A stretch of DNA of 9,755 nucleotides from JACCXJ01 sp052387115 (GTDB lineage Bacteria > Pseudomonadota > Gammaproteobacteria > JACCXJ01). The notes under the pieces were generated by a model. The model was given only the letters and a program-made list of their open reading frames with translations. It was not told the DNA's origin and searched no databases. Positions 1-4,982 of this stretch are shown here, one piece after another (the first letter of the stretch is position 1; every line of letters begins with the position of its first letter). A program made the position numbers and the translations under genes. The stretch covers positions 1-9,755 of the forward strand of contig JBQTJM010000261.1 in the NCBI GenBank assembly GCA_052387115.1, read 5' to 3'.

Positions 1-57
1 ACCGCTGCCGCCGCCCCCACCCCCACGGCCCCCGGGGACCACCCCCCCACCGCCCCC
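1..57. repeat. C-rich low-complexity tract (G-rich on minus strand)
   Basis: Almost pure C runs with a few A and G interruptions. The minus strand carries five runs of four to seven G within about 55 bases, so it could form a G-quadruplex. The plus-strand frame starting at base 1 is open to a TAG near 100 and would give a Pro/Ala/Thr-rich peptide, so this could also be the end of a proline-rich gene entering from the left. Neither reading can be proven here. Confidence 0.4.
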
Positions 58-146
58 ATGCAACTTCCCGCAGTGCGGTCTTTGATGCCGACCCGGCGCT
101 AGCCGCACCGAAGGTAGGCATACCATCGGTAGGCCCCAAGAAGCAC

Positions 147-189
147 CGGACTTCCCCCTACTCGCAGGAGCGCGAGAGGGGGAAGTCCG
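147..189. other. Long hairpin (13 bp + 5 bp stem)
   Basis: Left arm 147-159 (cggacttccccct) is the exact reverse complement of 177-189. After one bulged A at 160, 161-165 (ctcgc) pairs with 172-176, leaving a six-base loop at 166-171. This makes an 18-bp stem with a single bulge. No T-run follows on either strand, so it is not a classic intrinsic terminator. It could be a bidirectional transcription stop, a REP-like element or a structured end of a lost mobile element. No gene is recognised between bases 60 and 276. Confidence 0.6.
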
Positions 190-276
190 ACCCAGGGAGC
201 CCCGCCGCGCGCGGCGCGATGAATAATCCCGCACCAACACGAGCAACTGCCCTTTGAGCGGCGGAAAGGAATCTGA

Positions 277-459
277 GAGGAGCTGAGAAAGTCCCCCAGG
301 GGCCTGTGCCCAGTGGTCATCGATTATCAAGGGGCTCGGGCGAGCGCCGAGCTCGCCCTCCCCGACCCCTATCGCGTGCAGCCGAGCGACACCCTCTTGG
401 AAAGCCTGGCCCAGGTCCTGGGCCGCGATGCGGTGGCGCTCGACTATGGCGCCTCGTGA
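277..459 (+). pseudogene. 3' end of an unknown, probably mobile-element-related gene
   Basis: The frame is open from the TGA at 274-276 to a TGA at 457-459. From a possible GTG at 313 it reads about 48 codons containing LPDPYRVQPSDTLLESLAQV and ending GRDAVALDYGAS. The last 20 or so codons recur at 4681-4745 with only a few substitutions and the same stop position (ending GRDAVGLDYGGS). Two copies ending alike suggest the tail of a once longer, multicopy protein, possibly a transposase. I do not recognise the family. There is no ribosome binding site and no start typical of a full gene, so it is treated as a remnant. Confidence 0.35.
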
Positions 460-487
460 CGGGATCGGCTGCTGCGTGCGTCGTCAC
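395..487 (+). repeat. 93-bp dispersed repeat, copy 1
   Basis: Aligns over its whole length with 4681-4772, with roughly 80% identity by eye, including the block ctgggccgcgatgcggtgg in both. Its 3' third (from about 464, atcggctg onward) also resembles 2301-2323, though this copy is the most diverged there. The repeat covers the end of the small plus-strand remnant and about 30 bases beyond its stop. It lies at the edge of the minus-strand defence-type cluster. Confidence 0.6.
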
Positions 488-605
488 CGAGTGGGTAGAA
501 TCGCCGCACGCCAACCTTGCTCTTCAGCCCCTCTCGCAAGCCACCTTCGGGATCGAGTACCTCCATGCCCGGTGAGTCCTGGAGCGCGGGGAGTTTTTCG
601 GCCAT
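444..605 (-). CDS. Small hypothetical ORF, 53 aa, truncated at the repeat
   Basis: ATG at 603-605 is preceded by AAGG with a five-base gap. The frame ends at TAG 444-446. The protein starts MAEKLPALQDSPGMEVLDPE and continues GGLREGLKSKVGVRRFYPLG, which looks like ordinary coding sequence. The last 12 or so residues (beginning ARSSRS) fall inside the dispersed repeat and are probably not native. It begins 42 bases after the stop of the DprA-like gene on the same strand and in the frame that gene uses after its frameshift, so it may have been the next gene of that operon, now cut short. No family is recognised. Confidence 0.35.
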   Translation of the reverse strand: MAEKLPALQDSPGMEVLDPEGGLREGLKSKVGVRRFYPLGDDARSSRSRHEAP

Positions 606-647
606 CTATACCTTCGGGTCTCGGGTCGAGGCGTTGCCGGGCGACCC

Positions 648-1200
648 TCACCCGGTCGGGATCGACCGGACTCCCCAGCGTCTGAGCATCTCGGCCATCT
701 GCTCCGTCCGGCCGCCGGATGTGGTGTGGGCGATGAATACTTCGCCGGCCAGGGCCGCGACGAGCTCGTTGCGGCGCAGCGCCGATTTCCTTGGTGACGC
801 GCTTGGGTTTCTCGGTGAACGGGGAGAGGAAGAGTAGCCGACCGGCCTCGAAGGCGGCGCGGCATTCGGGCGGGATGCGCATTCCCTCAATGGTGCGGGC
901 AGGGCAGACGATGATCGGTTGCGTGCCACGCAGGAGGATACGCAGGCAGTCCTTCTCGATCGGCGAGTGGAATCCGCTGATGACGGTAATGCCTCCGTCG
1001 CGTAATTGCCGGGCGGTATCGTGGGCGCGTAGGATGGCATCGCCGGGCGTGCGGGCGGAGCAGAAGAGCGCGGTCTTGCGGGCGGCGAGGAGCGCCACCG
1101 GACCGATGGCCTGAAGCGCCGCCGGTGCAGACACTCCCAGCCTGTCGGTCAAGGACTTCGGCCAGTGCGCGTCTCTGGGGGTGAGCTTTCTGATGCCCAC
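648..1200 (-). pseudogene. DprA-like SLOG/Rossmann protein, frameshifted
   Basis: The frame begins at GTG 1198-1200, right after the TGA of the DUF2283 gene (1204-1206) and in the same frame. It encodes a short DprA/Smf-type Rossmann (SLOG) domain: ALFCSARTPGD as the nucleotide-binding start, then GGITVISGFHSPIEKDCL, RGTQPIIVCPARTIEGMRIP and GRLLFLSPF. Near TKE the frame runs into nonsense. Removing one T from the TTT at 786-788 restores SALRRNELVAALAGEVFIAH and HTTSGGRTEQMAEMLRRWG, ending at TGA 648-650. The restored protein would have about 184 residues, shorter than canonical DprA (about 360) but typical of stand-alone DprA-like proteins. Canonical DprA loads RecA on single-stranded DNA in transformation; stand-alone SLOG proteins often occur near defence genes. 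A sequencing error is possible because the change sits in a three-base run. Confidence 0.7.
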
Positions 1201-1203
1201 CAG

Positions 1204-1401
1204 TCATCCTGTCACTGCGTACTCCACAGCTTTCGGGTTCTCCACACGCTGGGAAGCGTTGAGCACTTCCAGGCCTACGATATTGCCCTCCTTGTCGTAG
1301 TCGAGGATCACGCCGGGCTTGTCCTCATCGCTCTCTTCGATAGCCACGTCGCGGAAAAGAATTCGGAGCACGTCCACTTCGGAATCGTAGGTCACTTTCA
1401 T
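1204..1401 (-). CDS. DUF2283 family small protein, putative antitoxin partner (module C)
   Basis: 65 residues, starting MKVTYDSEVDVLRILFRD and containing the family's GVILDYDKEGNIVGLEVLNA. ATG 1399-1401 is preferred over an in-frame TTG 12 bases upstream because GGAGGG sits at a good distance before the ATG and because the ATG overlaps the toxin-like gene's TGA by four bases (ATGA). DUF2283 proteins are small beta-rich proteins commonly found beside DUF4258 genes, and the pair is usually read as a type II toxin-antitoxin system. The antitoxin role is inferred from that context. The DprA-like gene begins immediately downstream in the same frame. Confidence 0.8.
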   Translation of the reverse strand: MKVTYDSEVDVLRILFRDVAIEESDEDKPGVILDYDKEGNIVGLEVLNASQRVENPKAVEYAVTG

Positions 1402-1655
1402 GTCGCCCTCCAATATTTCTCGATCTTGCTGGTCCGGTAGACCGTTACCACCGTGGGCGGCGCGGTTGTCTCGTTCACCATGACGCGCACCAGGTAAGGT
1501 TTCTGGTCGATCTCCACGATGCTTTGATAACAGACCACGGCGCCGTGTTCAGGAACCTTCTGCGCCGGCGCTGCCAGCACACCTTGCACGATATCACGCG
1601 AAATGCCCCGACGTCCAATTTCCCGCTCGGCGTGTTTCGAGAACCGAACCTTCAT
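1398..1655 (-). CDS. DUF4258 family protein, putative toxin (module C)
   Basis: 85 residues. The N-terminal signature is FSKHAEREIGRRGIS (His8, Arg11, Arg15-16), then VQGVLAAP, PYLVRVMVNE, and a C-terminal VVTVYRTSKIEKYW, all typical of DUF4258, a family with a RelE/BECR-like fold. It is complete at both ends. ATG 1653-1655 overlaps the TGA of the upstream methylase fragment by four bases, and its own TGA overlaps the DUF2283 ATG by four bases, so all three frames are set up for translational coupling. The expected role is an RNA-targeting toxin held by the DUF2283 protein. That role is inferred from the family and arrangement; no catalytic set can be assigned with certainty. Confidence 0.8.
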   Translation of the reverse strand: MKVRFSKHAEREIGRRGISRDIVQGVLAAPAQKVPEHGAVVCYQSIVEIDQKPYLVRVMVNETTAPPTVVTVYRTSKIEKYWRAT

Positions 1656-2302
1656 TCAGCCTCGCCGCTTTTGATTCTCTCGATCGCGTGCCAGAAGGCG
1701 CGAAGCAGCTCCGGACCCTCGCAGTTTTCGATCACGTCCTGGGCGAACTGACGGATGTCGAGGTTGAGGGTGATGAGATCATTGATGCCGCGGGACCTCG
1801 CTTGCAGCACCTCCTCGTAACGCTTGCGGCGGGCGATGACCTCGCGCCAGGTCTCCGTGGGCAGGGCGTGATTCGGCGGGGCGGCCTTGTTCCAATTCTT
1901 GCGTAGCCGAATGGTCTCGATGTCGTTGACCGAGGCAACCTCGCAGACCGCTTGGTGCAGCGTTCGCGGAGTGAGTCCGGCGGCGACGCCTTCCGGCAGT
2001 TCGTGAGGTTTGTAAAGCAACCCGCCGCGTTGCGGATGGTTGGGCTGGTAGTCCCAGGTGATTCCATGTCGGACGGCGGGGTAGATGTAACGGTCAGGAT
2101 CATCCTTCAACAGGCTCGAAGGCCACCTTGCATTTCGCCCGTGCGGCATCGAAGAGGAACGGGGCCACCGTGTTCTTGCTGATGTACTCGGTGATGTCCT
2201 CCTTCGTGTAGTAGGCTCCCATCTGCTTCTGGTTGATGTACTTCTCGAAGATGTAGCCCAACACATCCGGGTTGATCTCGTTGTCGGCGCGCAGCGGCCG
2301 TC
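1652..2302 (-). pseudogene. Eco57I/type IIG-like DNA methyltransferase, N-terminal piece, frameshifted (module C)
   Basis: From 2302 downward the frame reads RPLRADNEINPDVLGYIFEK, then KYINQKQMGAYYTKEDITEY and NTVAPFLFDAARAKCKVAFE, a recognisable stretch of large Eco57I-type methylase/restriction proteins. It hits TGA at 2100-2102. Between 2113 and 2118 the family sequence switches frame and resumes as SLLKDDPDRYIYPAVRHGI, RGGLLYKPHELPEGVAAG, INDLITLNLDIRQFAQDVIE and NCEGPELLRAFWHAI, ending TGA 1652-1654. In full-length relatives FAQDVIENCEGPELLRAFW leads into motif I (DPTCGSGAFL); here it ends in a short tail, so the catalytic region is missing. The upstream edge falls at the dispersed repeat at 2301, so the true start is lost. 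The ATGA overlap with the DUF4258 gene remains. Confidence 0.75.
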
Positions 2303-2350
2303 GGCTGGGGCCTGCGCCGCTACCCGGGGGATGCAGCCGCCACCCGTGGC
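2301..2350 (+). repeat. Dispersed repeat, partial copy 3, at the methylase breakpoint
   Basis: 2301-2323 (tcggctggggcctgcgccgc + tac) matches 4750-4772 at 22 of 23 positions. After about nine extra bases, 2333-2350 (gcagccgccacccgtggc) resembles 4773-4791 (gcagatccgccactcgtgg). The match begins exactly where the methylase reading frame (RPLRADNEINP) stops being recognisable, so this copy appears to mark a recombination or insertion boundary. Confidence 0.55.
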
Positions 2351-2372
2351 GCCGATGGTCGCGGTGTGTAGG

Positions 2373-2388
2373 CTACGTGCTCACGTAG
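2373..2388. other. Small inverted repeat over the DUF2283 stop codon
   Basis: ctacgtg (2373-2379) and cacgtag (2382-2388) are perfect 7-bp arms separated by two bases. The minus-strand TGA of the DUF2283 gene (2381-2383) lies within it. It is short and has no T-run, so it may be a weak terminator or chance. Confidence 0.3.
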
Positions 2389-2590
2389 ATACCAACTCCG
2401 CTTCCAACGGCTTGTCTTTCGTGAACCGGCTGACGCCCAACACACTAAACCCGACGACCTGCCCCTGTTCGTCTACCCGTTCCATGACCGCAGCATTGGC
2501 GGTTTCTTTCATATACCCGGGACTCTCACGGAACTGCACCTCCAGGTAATCCGCTTCCGCGTCGAACCACACTTTTACTTTTCGGGCCAT
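2381..2590 (-). CDS. DUF2283 family small protein, putative antitoxin partner (module B)
   Basis: 69 residues: MARKVKVWFDAEADYLEVQF, then YMKETANAAVMERVDEQGQV and VGFSVLGVSRF, a DUF2283-type beta-rich small protein. ATG 2588-2590 follows GGAG at a normal distance and lies inside the 3' end of the upstream toxin-like gene (overlap about 16 bases). The frame is intact even though its toxin-like partner is frameshifted. It is clearly diverged from the DUF2283 protein at 1204-1401, so the two modules are not simple recent copies of each other. An antitoxin role is inferred from the pairing. Confidence 0.75.
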   Translation of the reverse strand: MARKVKVWFDAEADYLEVQFRESPGYMKETANAAVMERVDEQGQVVGFSVLGVSRFTKDKPLEAELVST

Positions 2591-2890
2591 AGGTTTTCTC
2601 CGGCTTTCGGTTTGTCCGTCAAGTAGGCCGTGATGACAAATGCATCATTCTCGCTATATTTCACGACAACGCACAGCCACTTGCCACCGACCAGCGTCTG
2701 CGCGTAATAGAATAGGCGTAGAAGAGCCGCACGGCAGCATCCGTGCGCGAGCGTCGCACCAGTCGCGGCTGCCGCAGCACCTGCTCGATTTCCGCCGGCA
2801 TCTCCTTCAGTTCCGGATGCTCCAAGATGTGCGCCAATCTCTCATCGGTCAGTCGCGCCCGGTGCCCGAACAATCGGTGACGACTCTCAT
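2575..2890 (-). pseudogene. BECR/DUF4258-like toxin candidate, frameshifted by a 5-bp duplication (module B)
   Basis: The main frame, from TTG 2871-2873, reads LFGHRARLTDERLAHILEHP, ELKEMPAEIEQVLRQPRLV and RRSRTDAAVRLFYAY, then turns to nonsense. In the next frame the protein resumes as YAQTLVGGKWLCVVVKYSEN, DAFVITAYLTDKPKAGENLW and a TAA at 2575-2577. At the switch point AATAG occurs twice back to back (2706-2715, plus strand); deleting one copy joins the halves as FYAYYAQTLVGGKWL. The likely original start is ATG 2888-2890 (MRVVTD), which overlaps the upstream methylase TGA as ATGA. That ATG is out of frame with LFGHRARL, so a second small indel near 2870-2875 is likely. Restored, it would encode about 102 residues, a small nuclease-like toxin type. 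The family name is tentative; the double frameshift is well supported. Confidence 0.65.
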
Positions 2891-3003
2891 TTCACCCGCT
2901 CGCCCTCCGCGTCGCGGCCCATGCGATACTCGATGTCGTACTTGATGATAAAGTCGAGCTTCTCCCCCTCGAAGCCGTAGTGCCGAATATCCGGAGAATG
3001 GTC
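2887..3003 (-). pseudogene. Methylase 3' end, 38 codons (module B)
   Basis: Directly after the YgiT stop (TAG 3004-3006), in the same frame, lies DHSPDIRHYGFEGEKLDFII followed by KYDIEYRMGRDAEGERVK and TGA 2887-2889. From YGF on, about 20 of 29 residues equal the C-terminus of the larger methylase fragment at 3548-4084 (YGFTEEELDFIINYDIKYRM), so this is the tail of a second methylase of the same kind. There is no start codon and no room for a functional protein. The tail keeps its ATGA overlap with the following toxin-like gene, so the conserved junction was kept while the rest was lost. Confidence 0.75.
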
Positions 3004-3240
3004 CTATGCAAGCTCGAACACGTCCAATGGGATGGTCCTGGCGGGGCGGCCCGCGCCATGGACCAGCAGACGGATGCGCTCGGTGGTCTCGCGCGAGAAT
3101 GCCGGCTCACCGCAGCGCGTGCAGACCCGCGCTGGAATATGCTCAACCAACACGCGCCGGCCATCCACTTCCAGCACTTCGCCCACTAACTCGTTCCTGG
3201 CGGTTTCGCCGCCGCAGACGTGGCATTTAAACGTTGACAT
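3004..3240 (-). CDS. YgiT-type zinc finger protein, putative antitoxin (module A)
   Basis: 78 residues. The two zinc-binding pairs of the YgiT/MqsA N-terminal domain are present: Cys6-x2-Cys9 (KCHVCGGE) and Cys40-x2-Cys43 (RVCTRCGEP). The C-terminus ends RTIPLDVFELA, as in stand-alone YgiT-type proteins. The DNA-binding helix-turn-helix half of full-length MqsA is absent. ATG 3238-3240 follows GGAGG at a good distance, three bases after the stop of the DUF4258 gene. DUF4258 plus YgiT is a common gene pair annotated as toxin-antitoxin. Binding and neutralising the DUF4258 protein is the expected role; how it would regulate without a helix-turn-helix is not visible. Confidence 0.85.
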   Translation of the reverse strand: MSTFKCHVCGGETARNELVGEVLEVDGRRVLVEHIPARVCTRCGEPAFSRETTERIRLLVHGAGRPARTIPLDVFELA

Positions 3241-3242
3241 GG

Positions 3243-3551
3243 CTACCTCCGTTTTCGAAGCTCGGCCCACACGGTCGGGTCCGGCTCGTATAGTGTAATG
3301 ATTCTCGTCGCGTCCGAGTCGGCCGCCGATACCTGAATATGCAAAGGGCGCCCAGCGGATGTAAAGCCCAGTAACAAGACGCTGGGCGAATACTTGTCTT
3401 CTGGATACTCTTCGATGATCTCCGCTCCCGCGCCCGCGGTACGGATCTCCTGCTCGCTGATGTTGCGTTCGACCGCGCGCTTGAAGGCGTGCCGGCTGAA
3501 GTCGAACCGGCCGGCAGCCAACTGCTGCTGGACCTGGGCGAGAGTTTTCAT
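3243..3551 (-). CDS. DUF4258 family protein, putative toxin (module A)
   Basis: 102 residues, complete. The family signature is FSRHAFKRAVERNISEQEI (His21, Arg25, Arg29), then AEIIEEYPEDKYSPSVLLLG, FTSAGRPLHIQVS and ITLYEPDPTVW. This is the YgiT-associated subtype of DUF4258, which lacks the VYRTSKIxKYW ending seen in module C. ATG 3549-3551 overlaps the methylase fragment's TGA (3548-3550) as ATGA, with AGGGAGG directly upstream. The YgiT gene follows after three bases. A RelE/BECR-like RNase toxin is the usual reading. Toxin identity is inferred from the pairing. Confidence 0.85.
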   Translation of the reverse strand: MKTLAQVQQQLAAGRFDFSRHAFKRAVERNISEQEIRTAGAGAEIIEEYPEDKYSPSVLLLGFTSAGRPLHIQVSAADSDATRIITLYEPDPTVWAELRKRR

Positions 3552-4084
3552 TCCTCCCTGCCCTCCGCGCTGCGCCCCATGCGGTACTTGATGTCGTAGT
3601 TGATGATGAAGTCCAGCTCTTCCTCGGTGAATCCATAAATGCGCGCGCGCACGCGGTCGATTTCGTCGAGGATGGACTTGGACTCCGACACGTTGAACTC
3701 AGCGTAAGAAATCTCGTCCCCGTCCTTAGGCGCAATTGTTTTGCTTTGTGCGTGACTCCTCAGATCCGCCATCCGTTTTTCATTGAGCTTTACCAGCGAC
3801 TTGTCGCCAACGACGCGCGGGGACAAAGGAAACACGGTCGCAAGAGTGTCACTCAGATGAAAGCAGTCTCCATGGGCAATAAAGTAGGAGTAGAAGAGGT
3901 TGCTGTTCAAGATTGCGCACACGACATGCGTTGTTTCCACATCGGGGAAAAAGAGGTACCGGCCATGAGCAGGAACACCCACCTTGCCGTTCTTTGCATA
4001 GAAAGGTAAGCCGACGGTAGCCTTTACCCAATACTGGGTAGCCTCTTGGTAAAAAATGAAGTGGTCAGTCGAATGTGGGGCCAC
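3548..4084 (-). pseudogene. Eco57I/type IIG-like methylase, C-terminal specificity piece (module A)
   Basis: An open frame from GTG 4082-4084 to TGA 3548-3550, 178 residues. It matches the C-terminal target-recognition part of Eco57I/TaqI-type methylases: HFIFYQEATQYWVKATVGLP, then VPAHGRYLFFPDVETTHVVC, AILNSNLFYSYF and a tail KSILDEIDRVRARIYGFTEE followed by YDIKYRMGRSAEG. Full proteins of this kind have roughly 1000 residues or more, so the methylase core and N-terminus are missing. A TAG lies in frame just upstream and the first few codons fall in a perfect palindrome (4068-4091), so the GTG is not a natural start. The base composition looks less GC-rich than its neighbours. The intact 3' end keeps the ATGA link to the DUF4258 gene. 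Confidence 0.75.
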
Positions 4085-4091
4085 ATTCGAC
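4068..4091. other. Perfect 11-bp palindrome at a gene breakpoint
   Basis: gtcgaatgtgg (4068-4078) and ccacattcgac (4081-4091) are exact reverse complements separated by two G. It sits where the methylase homology begins (the first codons, APHSTDH, come from it). A second, wobble-paired hairpin, ctagtgt/acgctag, lies about 10 bases beyond. This could be the terminal inverted repeat or scar of a mobile element, or a transcription stop. It has no T-run. Confidence 0.55.
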
Positions 4092-4155
4092 GCACAGGGC
4101 TAGTGTAACACGCTAGAATCCTCTCGAAAACGGCCGCATGTGTTGACCCGCCAAG

Positions 4156-4320
4156 CTTCGGGAACTGCCCTTGAAGCAGGCATACGTCTGCGACCTGCGT
4201 AAACTCCAGGATGATCGGAGCGCGCGCATCGAGATCGTGGTCTACGCCGAGACGCTGCCGGCCGTGGCCGAGGTCCTCGCCAAGGGGCGCATCGTGGTCG
4301 TCGAGGGGGTTTGCGACACG
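4156..4320 (+). pseudogene. Fragment of DNA polymerase III alpha subunit, OB-fold region
   Basis: The frame encodes KQAYVCDLRKLQDDRSARIE, then IVVYAETLPAVAEVLAKGRI and VVVEG. This closely follows the OB-fold segment near the C-terminus of DnaE (in E. coli, [20 protein letters not shown] and LEKDRILIVSG). About 45 codons of similarity are present with no start, no polymerase domains and no proper end; the sequence changes character after VVVEG and the RTX repeats follow in another frame. It is a stray piece of a housekeeping-type gene left by rearrangement. The assignment rests on motif memory over a short stretch. Confidence 0.5.
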
Positions 4321-4676
4321 ACCCATGGGTCGGCATTCCACGCCTCACCGACCGCGATCACATCACCCTGGAAGTGGACAGTGGACGGGGCGGGAACGAC
4401 ATCATCCAGGGTCTTGGGGGCAGAGACGTCATCTGCGGGGGTGCGGGTGACGATCGGCTAATCGGCAACCAAGGCAAGGACCAACTCTTCGGCGAGGGCG
4501 GGAACGATGTCTTGATGGGAGGTACAAGCCACGACCGGCTGTTCGGGCAGAGCGGCGACGACGCCATGGACGGGGGACTGGGTAACGACGATAACTGCAA
4601 CGGCGGCAGCGGAACCGATACGGCCACGAGCTGCGAACAGCCCGCGCGGCGTGCCGTAGCCCTGAGATCGAGCTAA
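4311..4676 (+). pseudogene. C-terminal end of an RTX calcium-binding repeat protein
   Basis: The frame ends at TAA 4674-4676 and is open from a TTG at 4311; the recognisable part starts near 4380. It carries seven nonapeptide-like RTX units of the GGxGxDxLx type: GGNDIIQGL, GGRDVICGG, AGDDRLIGN, QGKDQLFGE, GGNDVLMGG, TSHDRLFGQ, SGDDAMDGG. A final LGNDDNCNGGSGTDTATSCE follows, a Cys-containing ending common in short secreted RTX proteins. Such repeats form a calcium-bound beta-roll outside the cell, usually after type I secretion. The N-terminal functional domain and a real start are missing, and the upstream DNA is a DnaE fragment in another frame, so this is most likely a truncated gene. A small stand-alone RTX protein cannot be excluded. 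Confidence 0.65.
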
Positions 4677-4680
4677 AGGT

Positions 4681-4795
4681 CTTGGAGCGCCTGGCCCAAG
4701 TCCTGGGCCGCGATGCGGTGGGGCTCGACTACGGCGGTTCGTGACGTGATCGGCTGCGGCCTGCGCCGCTACGCAGATCCGCCACTCGTGGGCTT
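4681..4795 (+). repeat. 93-bp dispersed repeat, copy 2, with extension
   Basis: 4681-4772 matches copy 1 (395-487) and includes the same coding tail, LAQVLGRDAVGLDYGGS then TGA. 4750-4772 matches copy 3 (2301-2323) at 22 of 23 positions and the similarity continues weakly to about 4795. This copy therefore links the other two. It starts five bases after the RTX stop codon. From 4796 to 4960 I see no recognisable gene or site; a plus-strand frame open to 4919 has no family resemblance. Confidence 0.6.
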
Positions 4796-4968
4796 GTCGA
4801 TACCCCCGATGGCGTTCTTGGCGATTGAACCCGGCTCGGGGTTGGATGTCCTATGCTTGATGGCGGCAGGGGCCAACCTAGTGGCGACGGATCGGGTGCT
4901 TGACGCCTATACCCCGTAACGGCCGACGGCGGTTCATCGACCCGCTCGGCCGACTCCAAGACCCTGTC

Positions 4969-4974
4969 GGGAGG
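4969..4974 (+). promoter_or_regulatory. Ribosome binding site for the secreted hydrolase-like gene
   Basis: GGGAGG lies eight bases before ATG 4983 and supports that start. No convincing -35/-10 pair is visible upstream. Confidence 0.6.
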
Positions 4975-4982
4975 TTTCGACC

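Noticed and set aside
147..189. The hairpin as a tRNA, group II intron domain V or classic terminator
   Set aside because: No cloverleaf, no domain V-like sequence and no T-run on either strand.
1402..1413. Upstream TTG start for the DUF2283 gene
   Set aside because: The GGAGGG lies right after this TTG and at a good distance before ATG 1401, which also forms the ATGA overlap with the preceding gene.
2892..3164. 90-codon minus-strand frame over the YgiT region, and the Arg-rich 5' part of a longer minus frame (3241-3735)
   Set aside because: The CxxC zinc finger and the methylase and DUF4258 motifs lie in the other frames. These are Arg/Ser-rich shadow translations.
4171..4461. Whole 96-codon frame as a DnaE-like small protein
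   Set aside because: Only the first half resembles DnaE. From about 4320 the real signal (RTX repeats) is in another frame, so the second half is a shadow.
4713..4919. 68-codon plus-strand frame after repeat copy 2
   Set aside because: Its start lies inside the repeat in a frame different from the repeat's own coding tail. There is no ribosome binding site and no family resemblance.
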